From a virus: a stretch of 58,312 nt of DNA. This document shows positions 51,366 through 58,312 of the stretch, in pieces. The notes below the pieces were generated by a model. It saw only the letters and a list, made by a program, of their open reading frames with translations, did not search any database and was not told the origin of the DNA. The DNA is taken from the IMG/VR virus record IMGVR_UViG_3300017706_001678, positions 1-58,312 of that record; one strand, given 5' to 3'. The translations under genes were made by a program, and so were the position numbers. The number at the start of each line of letters is the position of its first letter. The first letter of the stretch is position 1.

Positions 51366-51800
51366 ATGAGTAGCACAAACATAGACTACCAGATAATTCA
51401 TTATCAGGGTGATACATATACTCTTCAATTTAATTACTTAGATGATACTAAAACTGCAGTTGATTTGTCTGGAGTTTCAGCAGAAATGAATATCAGAAGA
51501 GCACCCAATTATGATAAATTGGTTGCTTTTATTGATGATTCGTATCCCACCGGGTCATTTGGAATGAGTGGTGATGGGGGGTTTACATATGGTAATGGTT
51601 ATTCTGGAGAAACTGGTGGAATAATACTAAATTATGATGGTGTTACTGGTGCTGTATATATCTTAATAGATAATAAGACAATATCTAATATACCAGCAAC
51701 AAGAAATTTTTATGATCTTACGCTTACTTTCAATGATACAGGAGAGGTGAAAACTATACTTACAGGAACATTTGAATTGGCTAGGGAAACCACACGATAA
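51366..51800 (+). CDS. Fibre-associated adaptor-like protein (BppU N-terminus-like), copy 2
   Basis: The protein has 144 aa. YQGDTYTLQFNYLDDTKTAV, then DLSGVSAEMNIRR, and YPTGSFGMSGDGGF, GGIILNYDGVTGAVYILIDN run parallel to the 44054 protein; identity seems moderate. The C-terminus TGTFELARETTR lacks the extra tail of copy 1. AGGAG lies 6 nt before the ATG. It opens the run of the 488- and 1162-aa proteins, so each copy may attach a different fibre. Confidence 0.75.
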   Translation: MSSTNIDYQIIHYQGDTYTLQFNYLDDTKTAVDLSGVSAEMNIRRAPNYDKLVAFIDDSYPTGSFGMSGDGGFTYGNGYSGETGGIILNYDGVTGAVYILIDNKTISNIPATRNFYDLTLTFNDTGEVKTILTGTFELARETTR

Positions 51801-51815
51801 CTCTAGGAGAATCCA

Positions 51816-52184
51816 ATGGCAAAAATAGTTTTCAAAAATAGATCTAATCACATACAAACTTCGGATGATATAGAAAATGTTACTATTAAAAAAGACGAAA
51901 GACTAAAGGTAAATGAAACAGTAGATGATGGTCTAGACAATGTAAAAATTAAACAGGATGAGAAATTAAATGTTAGTTTTGGTATTCCATCTTCAGGTCC
52001 GGTCTATATTGTAGGTGAACCCGGACCACGGGGTCCGACTGGACCAGCAGGAAATTATTTTTATTCCAACACTGCACCGGGAGTCGAAGCGATCACAGGA
52101 GACCGTTGGTTTCATCCACCATCAGGTTTAGAATTTACTAAAATTCAGGGTGCGTGGATTCAATTGTATAGGAACATAAAGTAA
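51816..52184 (+). CDS. Short collagen-like connector with GDxWF module
   Basis: The protein has 122 aa. An N-terminal half with two lysine/aspartate repeats (VTIKKDERLKVNET and VKIKQDEKLNVSFG) leads to only three or four G-X-Y triplets (GEPGPRGPTGPAG) and then GDRWFHPPSGLEFTKIQGAW, the recurring C-terminal module. GGAG precedes the ATG. It is probably a small trimeric fibre piece. Confidence 0.75.
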   Translation: MAKIVFKNRSNHIQTSDDIENVTIKKDERLKVNETVDDGLDNVKIKQDEKLNVSFGIPSSGPVYIVGEPGPRGPTGPAGNYFYSNTAPGVEAITGDRWFHPPSGLEFTKIQGAWIQLYRNIK

Positions 52185-52226
52185 AAAAACGCTATATACT
52201 ATAGCAACAGAATATTTGGGGATATT

Positions 52227-53693
52227 ATGCCAGAGATTAATTTTCCAGCAATAAACGGTACAGACGGCTCTTCATGTGATGTATACTCATTTGGATTTAC
52301 ATCCGGATGTACAAATGCAGATGGAACTAACAGAGGGTTTACTCAAGATTGGTTCTTTGACGGAACTATAGGTGCTTGGGTTTCAGTAACTGTAGGTACT
52401 ACCGGTGGTGGTGCCATAATAGATGGCTTTACCTACGATTCGCCTAATCACAGAGCACCCGTGATGACGGGAAATGGTGATATAAGACAAATTGCATTCT
52501 TGGATCCAGTTACCGGTGGACTTACCTTTGATTACATAAAAACATACGATGTAGTAAACCCAGCTGAAGTTAACTATACAGTTAATTCGTTCCAATGGTT
52601 AGGACATGCTGGATATTTAACACAAAATAGTTTAAAGAACAATGGCAGAAATCTTACCACTGGGGTAACTCTGTGTGCTGATAATTCACATCAGTATGTT
52701 TTTGGCGCAACAACAGATTCTAGCACTGGATTTAAATGGTATATCAATAGAACATCAACGTCTAGTGACAGACCTTCGCCGTTTGCACCATCACCAGTAA
52801 ATCAAGCAGCAGAATTTCTTCTTAGCTACGCCGAATTCACTTCTGACTACACAATCGGTGATGTTGCTGGAACTTCCGCTGGCGACAACGTACCATTCTT
52901 GGGTGGAACATACGCATTCCTAGACTATAATACTGGAAACTCCGGGGAAATTATATTAGACAGTGGTAATAATAACGGACCAGTGATTGGATTTACAACA
53001 GCAGGTGGTCCAATAGTAAAATCATTCCAACCACAACTTAAGCATACAAAAGTTCCGGGAGTTAATGATCCGGTTAACGAGACTAATTTTGCTACGAAAA
53101 ATCCTAGTGGAGTTCAGTTCATAAGACACGAAAATTGGCTTTACTTTGCTTCTGTTATGAGCTTAAGTGGTACAGTTGCAGACAAGGAAGCAGCTCTTGC
53201 AATTGTAACTGCAAGTAATGGTACTGCACTGAAACTGCCAAGAACAGGTATTGTAGACAATGTTCAATTGTATGGCAGTCGAGTTTTATTAGATCCTATG
53301 CTCAATAATTCTTCTATTAATGGAGAAACATTAACCGTGACCGGTGGTCCGACATTAAAAACAGAATATGATCTATTGAATTATGAATTAGATGCTGTGA
53401 ATTTCGGTCCAAATGTTGTGACAACAACTCCGTTTTATCCTATAATTGCAATACCAACGAGAGCTTTGCCAGTAGCAAGCACACTCTCGGCAAGAAGACG
53501 AAAATTCATTGATGGTATATTCCAGATTGGAACTAATGGTGCTAAAAATGGATTTAGTATTGCTGGAGTTAGCACAGTTAATATAACAAACGAGAGAAAC
53601 TTTGTGGAAGAATATACAGTTTTCTGCAGCGAACAGCCCGGGGGAATCGGTCCCAGTACTCCCAATTTCAGATTAACATTCGACTACACATGA
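52227..53693 (+). CDS. Structural protein with INFPAxNG module, paralogue of 23529
   Basis: The protein has 488 aa. The first about 50 residues (EINFPAINGTDGSSCDVYSF, TSGC, then GFTQDWFFDGTIGAWVS) repeat the start of the 23529 protein in the other island with only a few differences. The remaining about 430 residues differ and are beta-rich, with no recognised catalytic motif. A conserved N-terminal anchor with a variable body is typical of tail fibre exchange. GGGGA lies 8 nt before the ATG. Confidence 0.75.
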   Translation: MPEINFPAINGTDGSSCDVYSFGFTSGCTNADGTNRGFTQDWFFDGTIGAWVSVTVGTTGGGAIIDGFTYDSPNHRAPVMTGNGDIRQIAFLDPVTGGLTFDYIKTYDVVNPAEVNYTVNSFQWLGHAGYLTQNSLKNNGRNLTTGVTLCADNSHQYVFGATTDSSTGFKWYINRTSTSSDRPSPFAPSPVNQAAEFLLSYAEFTSDYTIGDVAGTSAGDNVPFLGGTYAFLDYNTGNSGEIILDSGNNNGPVIGFTTAGGPIVKSFQPQLKHTKVPGVNDPVNETNFATKNPSGVQFIRHENWLYFASVMSLSGTVADKEAALAIVTASNGTALKLPRTGIVDNVQLYGSRVLLDPMLNNSSINGETLTVTGGPTLKTEYDLLNYELDAVNFGPNVVTTTPFYPIIAIPTRALPVASTLSARRRKFIDGIFQIGTNGAKNGFSIAGVSTVNITNERNFVEEYTVFCSEQPGGIGPSTPNFRLTFDYT

Positions 53694-53727
53694 TCGAATT
53701 GAATAAGCACTTAAGGAATTAATTTAG

Positions 53728-56700
53728 ATGGCTAACAAACTCAATAATTTTCCACCTGCAGGCCTTCCGGTTTCTGCTGGTATCAAAACCCTAAACAGAG
53801 ATCCTAGAACATCTTCCGGCACTGGGTATTATGTAACAGATGCTCTTTCTATAGACTTTAGAATTCAAGGGTTTGTTACTGATAATTCTGCTGAAACAGA
53901 TGCCCATATTAATGAATATAAGAAGGATGGTGTTAAATTCATCATCGATACAACATCAATTCCTTCTGCGATTATTGGTTCATATGAATCGGGTAGCAGT
54001 GGTGGATATGGTGCTCTAGCAATTGGGGATGTTGTTGTTTGGAATGGTGCCCAAAACGATGGTGCTGGACAATGGGAACTCTGGTATGATGCAAGTTCAG
54101 ACGGACTTAGTGGTCCTTCTGGTGGTGCTTTTGGGTATGTCGTAGAAGAAAATCAATTCTATGGCTATTATGGATCTGGTGCTTCTGGGGGATGGAACAC
54201 TGTAGGTGTTGGCAATACAGGTCCAAAGGGTGATACTGGACCCGACGCTCTTGTTGGTGCAAAATATGTACAACAGGGCAATGTAGCTGCAGTTAATGCG
54301 GAAGGTAAAATACGAATAGAAAATAATGATTCGCAACACGCAATACGAATTCACAGAAATGCTGCTGGTCTCAATGGGTTTGTTGGTGCTACTTCAGACC
54401 TTATAAATGTGTTTTTCCCGAATGGTGTTGCTGCTTCGAATAATGACACAAACCCCAAAGTCGTGGTTAGTTTCTACAACGATACGATTGATCAAACCTT
54501 TGCAATTAGAGCGTCTCTCAGAGCAGACGCTATTCAAGAGACTGATGGTAGCGAACTTTTACTTGATATCAATGATGATGGTACATACAACTTCTTCGAA
54601 GTTCTTTGTTCTACCTCGGGTAGTGGGGAATGGAGTGGTACTGGAGTTGCTTGGAATGAGAATGATGAAATTTATGTTCTTGCTCTTTCTGACGGTGTAG
54701 CAGGTGCTGATGGTACTAATGGTGCTCCGGGTGTCACCGGACAGGGAATTACATTCGGAGCCAATGTTGCTGGTGAACTCAACATTCAGTATCTTGATGA
54801 AAATGGAAATACATTTGGTAATCTTGTTCCAACAGGTATTGTTGATGGTGCAACTGGTGATCCCGGTGAAGTAGGATTCCTACTTGCTGCAACCGGTTCT
54901 TCTGCCGGCATGGTCGCGCCAATTTACTGGGGTAACAATACAGATGGAGATACGGGTAGTGTCCAACCCGGTGAAATTTACTATACGAATGTTGGTGGAG
55001 AAAAGATCATAGCAATTCACCATACTCCAAGGGAAGGTTCTTCCGCAACACCATTCGTGTTTGGCTTTACTGCTGGAGATCTCCAATCAGGAACAGAATT
55101 TGAAAACAAGAAGGGTTCTTTATACTTCTATGAGCAACTTGATAAAACCTTACTTCTTAGATCATTCCTAAAGTATACCCAAGCAAAATGTTTGAGTAGT
55201 CCAGAAATTGTTCTACTCAAGGGAATTACAGATACCCAGATTACCGGTGTAAGTGATGCGGAAAGACTCGGTATCACCCTAGATGGAAGTACATCGAAAG
55301 ACATTTTCACACTCATCTCACCTGATGGTTTGAGGGGTACAGGTATAACCTTTGGTGCGATCGTAGATAACAAACTTTTCCTCGATTATGTTGATGAAAA
55401 TGGAAATACATTTGGTAGATTCGAATCGGTAGAAGGTGTATCTGGTGATGTCGGTGGTATGAACCCGTTTAACATTCCATACTCAATTCAGGGGACTACG
55501 ACTGACGCGACAAACGTTCCCCTCGAACAAAATCTAACAACAACCGAAGAAGTTGGCACCAACAAATTAGAAACTCTATCTGTTAATGTTACAGCAGGAA
55601 ATGGTGACTTTGTTGCTGATTATATTAAGTTTCCGGTCAGCAATAACAGTCAAAATAAGAGTGGCTTCCTGACAGTATTTTCTACTACTAGTGTAGAAGA
55701 CTTTGGTGTGTTTAGATTTACAACAGGATCGATAACCGAAGGCGATGGTGACAATGATTTCGTGACCTATGGTAGTTCTGCTAAACCATTACAACATGTT
55801 GGTGGTAATATCACACAGATCGTTGGTAGCACTCCGACTGGATTCACGAGCGGTACTAATGTGCTGTTTGCAATTAACACAGACGGTGCTAAAGGTGCTG
55901 GTGGATCTGCTGGTGCAGGATTTACTTACGGAAATGAATATTTCATTACAAATATTACAGCTAAACCAGAGGCAAGAACAGACGGTACTGAATTAGAAAT
56001 TGGTGATAAATGGTTCTGTACTGATGTCGGTCTTGAGTTTACATACTTAGGTGTCTCTGGTGATGGATTCGTCAACACGGTAGCCGGACCCGGAACAGGA
56101 CCTACTGGTGACGGTGATTATCCAGTTGTGTGGGTCCAAACAAACAACGCAAGACAGGGACAGCAAGGACCACGCGGAGATAGAGGAAATGATGGTCTAC
56201 AGGGTAATGATGGTGCTACTGGTATAGATACCTTTAGTACATGGTCATCATCGGGATTGTATGATGAAAGAACTGGTGTATATGTTACTAGACAGCAATG
56301 TTTACTTGCGTCACCCACCAGCGAACTTATAATTAACACTCACTGGGATCTTTTAAATAGTGGTGCGGGTGCAACAAATGGATTCTTTGTTGTAAAAACT
56401 GGTTTTGAAAATGTCGCTCAGATTCCGGGATTGTTCGACCTCGGGTCTGATTGGAACTCTGTTACCTCGAAGTGGTCACCAGTAGTAACAAATACACCGG
56501 GTGTTCCCGGTTCAGAAGGAGACACTGGTCCTACTGGAGACAGTCTCATAAAGTTTGTTGCAGACGAACAGGATGATGGTCGGGTTTTCTTGGATGCACA
56601 TATTCTTCCCGAAGGCGGGGATCCAACTGATCCGAATGACGTAATCATTACAAATATTCTAGATTCGTCGAGCAATGAGGTTAACTTTAGAGGACCAACT

Positions 56701-57216
56701 GGTCCATCCGGTAATCTTGTTGGAAGTAACAATGAGATAGTTTTCATTAATGGGAATACCGGAGAAGGAACAAACGCAGCAATCATAGACGATAATAGTG
56801 GTAATGAACGATTAGTTCTCCAGAATTACCGAGAAGAAACTGTCAGTAGAAATATTAACATTGTTGATAATCGTTTAACTCTAGATTGCAATGAACCTGT
56901 TGTTCACTTGCGTGTGACAGGCAACGAAACAATAAATTCAGTAAATCTTAATAATTGTAGTAATCCGGGTGACGGAACAACAGTATACATACACCAAGAT
57001 AGTGGTACAGTTACTTGGAATGCAAACCAAGCAGATGAATATCTGCGTAATAACTCGGACTTCGAAGAGGTTTTTGTAAGTTCTCAAGGTTTCCCAACTC
57101 CCGGTAAAATAGAATTTGGTTCGGGTGAAGTCATAGGAGCGTTTACCTTCAAATTCATAGTTAATAGTCCAAGTACATTAGTAATCAATTATGTACAGTT
57201 TGTAACCCCCGAGTGA
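53728..57216 (+). CDS. 1162-aa modular tail fibre with scattered collagen-like triplets
   Basis: The N-terminal LNNFPPAGLPVSAGIKT module is followed by mixed beta domains. Short collagen-like runs occur near residues 170 (GPKGDTGP), 330, 810 (GQQGPRGDRGNDGLQGNDG) and 930 (GSEGDTGPTGDS). A GITFGA-(x)-(L)-(D)-Y-x-DENGNTFG module is present twice (at about 345-375 and 545-570). One GDKWFCTDVGLEFTYLG module (near 765) lies before a triplet run. The end is a beta-rich head with VTGNETINSVNLNNC. AAGGAA stands before the ATG. Host-contact fibre is the likely role. Confidence 0.82.
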   Translation: MANKLNNFPPAGLPVSAGIKTLNRDPRTSSGTGYYVTDALSIDFRIQGFVTDNSAETDAHINEYKKDGVKFIIDTTSIPSAIIGSYESGSSGGYGALAIGDVVVWNGAQNDGAGQWELWYDASSDGLSGPSGGAFGYVVEENQFYGYYGSGASGGWNTVGVGNTGPKGDTGPDALVGAKYVQQGNVAAVNAEGKIRIENNDSQHAIRIHRNAAGLNGFVGATSDLINVFFPNGVAASNNDTNPKVVVSFYNDTIDQTFAIRASLRADAIQETDGSELLLDINDDGTYNFFEVLCSTSGSGEWSGTGVAWNENDEIYVLALSDGVAGADGTNGAPGVTGQGITFGANVAGELNIQYLDENGNTFGNLVPTGIVDGATGDPGEVGFLLAATGSSAGMVAPIYWGNNTDGDTGSVQPGEIYYTNVGGEKIIAIHHTPREGSSATPFVFGFTAGDLQSGTEFENKKGSLYFYEQLDKTLLLRSFLKYTQAKCLSSPEIVLLKGITDTQITGVSDAERLGITLDGSTSKDIFTLISPDGLRGTGITFGAIVDNKLFLDYVDENGNTFGRFESVEGVSGDVGGMNPFNIPYSIQGTTTDATNVPLEQNLTTTEEVGTNKLETLSVNVTAGNGDFVADYIKFPVSNNSQNKSGFLTVFSTTSVEDFGVFRFTTGSITEGDGDNDFVTYGSSAKPLQHVGGNITQIVGSTPTGFTSGTNVLFAINTDGAKGAGGSAGAGFTYGNEYFITNITAKPEARTDGTELEIGDKWFCTDVGLEFTYLGVSGDGFVNTVAGPGTGPTGDGDYPVVWVQTNNARQGQQGPRGDRGNDGLQGNDGATGIDTFSTWSSSGLYDERTGVYVTRQQCLLASPTSELIINTHWDLLNSGAGATNGFFVVKTGFENVAQIPGLFDLGSDWNSVTSKWSPVVTNTPGVPGSEGDTGPTGDSLIKFVADEQDDGRVFLDAHILPEGGDPTDPNDVIITNILDSSSNEVNFRGPTGPSGNLVGSNNEIVFINGNTGEGTNAAIIDDNSGNERLVLQNYREETVSRNINIVDNRLTLDCNEPVVHLRVTGNETINSVNLNNCSNPGDGTTVYIHQDSGTVTWNANQADEYLRNNSDFEEVFVSSQGFPTPGKIEFGSGEVIGAFTFKFIVNSPSTLVINYVQFVTPE

Positions 57217-57226
57217 TTGGAAATAG

Positions 57227-58312
57227 ATGTTAAGAGGACATAGAAGTACTTTCAAGCCTACATCAGGCTCATGTTTAGACAGAAATAATTCGCCTTTGGG
57301 AATAACCCAAAGTATAGGTCTAGGTGAAAACACAGACGTAGGATTTAATTCAGGTGATAATTTTACTGATTTTGAACTCGCACCTGACGTAACTATAATT
57401 GATGTTCCTTCTGACGCTTCTATTGTTAGAGTTTATACAACCGCTGCAGGTAAGCAAGCTGCTTGCATTACCTATAGGGATCCATGTAATAACGGTGGAT
57501 CATTCTCATGTCCTGCAGATTCTGGTTGCTGTCCAGCATGTACAACTGGGATTTGTTGCGTTCCAGAAACCGGTGAATGTAACAATGGTATTTGTGAGGA
57601 GGATTGTGAGGGCTGCTGGACAAAGTTTGATGTTGACGCGTCACAGGACGATATTGATGCCAAATGTGAATATTGTGGTAAGTGTGCTTGTTGTGAAGAA
57701 GGTAGCGATTCTCCATATTGTGAATGTAGTGAAGATGGTGTCACTCCACCAGAAGACGGTTCCGGAGCCCTTTGTTTTTTGGTTCCGGCGGCCGGCTGTA
57801 GAGCGGTAGATAGTTGTACCGAATGTGATCTCGACCCTGATCCGGGTTGGAGATGTGAAAGTGCTGATTGTTCTAGCGGTTATAGTGATTGTCAGTGTCG
57901 CTTCTTTGAAACTGGAGGTGGTGCGGCATCAAAAGAAGAATGTGAGGAAGCAAATCCAAGCTGTAAAGGTGGTGCCGAACCCGGAGAACGGATATTTCAG
58001 TGTTGTGGGTCCGGCTGCGAACCCGTGGTGATCCCTATTGGCGGTGGTCAGCCGATAATATGTGCGGGTTCATCTGGTTTCTTCTGCACCGAAGGAGACT
58101 GTAACAAATGTTGTTCTAAAGGTGTAACTGAGTTTAGCCGGACAAACAGTGCATATGCATCTTCAGTTATTCCTGCATTCTCTACAAAAAAAAAAAATGC
58201 TGGTGATAACTTATCTGCAACACAAAAATCAATTCTCGATAGAGGAAAACCAACTCTTACCACTGCAACAGCAATTAATGCTAGTGATACGAAAGCATAT
58301 AATGCAAGATTA
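57227..58312 (+). CDS. Cysteine-rich protein, 3' end beyond window
   Basis: The frame is open for all 362 codons from ATG 57227 to the last base, with no stop. The first about 80 residues are ordinary and fibre-like (VTIIDVPSDASIVRVYTTAAG). From about 82 to 305 the protein has about 37 cysteines of 38 in total, with patterns such as GCCPACTTGICC, CEYCGKCACCEE and CNKCC, resembling disulfide- or metal-rich knots. After it the sequence becomes ordinary again, with a Lys run read from A12 at 58186-58197. It is 10 nt after the 1162-aa fibre gene, so it is likely part of the same late unit. Function unknown. Confidence 0.75.
   Translation, partial: MLRGHRSTFKPTSGSCLDRNNSPLGITQSIGLGENTDVGFNSGDNFTDFELAPDVTIIDVPSDASIVRVYTTAAGKQAACITYRDPCNNGGSFSCPADSGCCPACTTGICCVPETGECNNGICEEDCEGCWTKFDVDASQDDIDAKCEYCGKCACCEEGSDSPYCECSEDGVTPPEDGSGALCFLVPAAGCRAVDSCTECDLDPDPGWRCESADCSSGYSDCQCRFFETGGGAASKEECEEANPSCKGGAEPGERIFQCCGSGCEPVVIPIGGGQPIICAGSSGFFCTEGDCNKCCSKGVTEFSRTNSAYASSVIPAFSTKKKNAGDNLSATQKSILDRGKPTLTTATAINASDTKAYNARL

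Noticed and set aside
57399-57809. 136-codon + strand frame at the start of the Cys-rich gene
   Set aside because: It is the +1 shadow of the continuous frame beginning at 57227, which has the ATG just after the previous gene and runs open to the window end.
1-58312. tRNA genes, integrase, transposase, attachment sites and photosynthesis genes were looked for
   Set aside because: I saw no cloverleaf, no recombinase motifs, no inverted terminal repeats, and no psbA/psbD/hli-type proteins in any frame.

Overview
The window is a fragment of a T4-like (myovirus) genome of the marine type. The reasons are the gene order gp23 - gp3-like - uvsY - uvsW - gp55 - gp47 - gp46 - gp45 - gp44 - gp62 - regA - gp43 - uvsX - gp41 - gp61, the compact AT-rich DNA, near-universal 1-4 bp stop/start overlaps, and collagen-like marine-type tail fibre proteins. 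Every gene I can support lies on the + strand. No photosynthesis or other host-diagnostic gene is present, so the host is unknown. The LPS/capsule-type sugar genes fit a Gram-negative host (inference).

Layout. 1-265: 3' end of the major capsid gene gp23, followed by a strong UUCG terminator and a T4-type late promoter. 332-13607: recombination, late transcription and clamp block (gp3-like, UvsY, UvsW, gp55, gp47, gp46, gp45, gp44, gp62, RegA). It is interrupted by less usual genes: a SET-domain-like protein, a fold-type-II PLP enzyme, a TSPPY DNA methyltransferase, a CBM-like small protein and a GroES-like protein. 13614-23494: a 13-gene surface-sugar cassette with glycosyltransferases, a SAM methyltransferase, an HldE-type cytidylyl/adenylyltransferase, a P-loop kinase fused to a class II aldolase, two sugar nucleotidyltransferases, a minimal HAD phosphatase, a GDPD-like protein and a TPR glycosyltransferase. 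23529-36198: first virion fibre island, with collagen-like fibres, a C1q-like protein, a cupredoxin-containing 1077-aa fibre, a PKD + BspA-type LRR protein and a beta-helix protein. 36267-44027: nucleotide metabolism and replication (dUTPase, DUF1599/Nmad1-like, gp43, uvsX, a small ORF lacking a normal start, gp41, gp61, thyX). 44054-58312: second fibre island, with proteins of 1316, 975, 488 and 1162 aa plus smaller partners, ending in a strikingly cysteine-rich protein that runs off the window.

Regulation visible in the sequence falls into two classes. Sigma70-like promoters (TTGAxx-N16/17-TATAxT) precede dut, gp43 and the gp41 unit, and a weaker one precedes a sugar gene. A T4-late-type octamer (TATAAATA, CATAAATA, CCTAAATA, ACTAAATA) precedes gp3, regA and both fibre islands, often sharing its TAA or TA with the previous stop codon.

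The most unusual elements are the kinase-aldolase fusion inside the sugar cassette, the PLP enzyme/DNA methyltransferase pair, the SET-like protein between the two subunits of the SbcCD-type nuclease, two cupredoxin-like domains in separate fibres, the Cys-rich terminal protein, and a terminator whose loop carries a late promoter motif.
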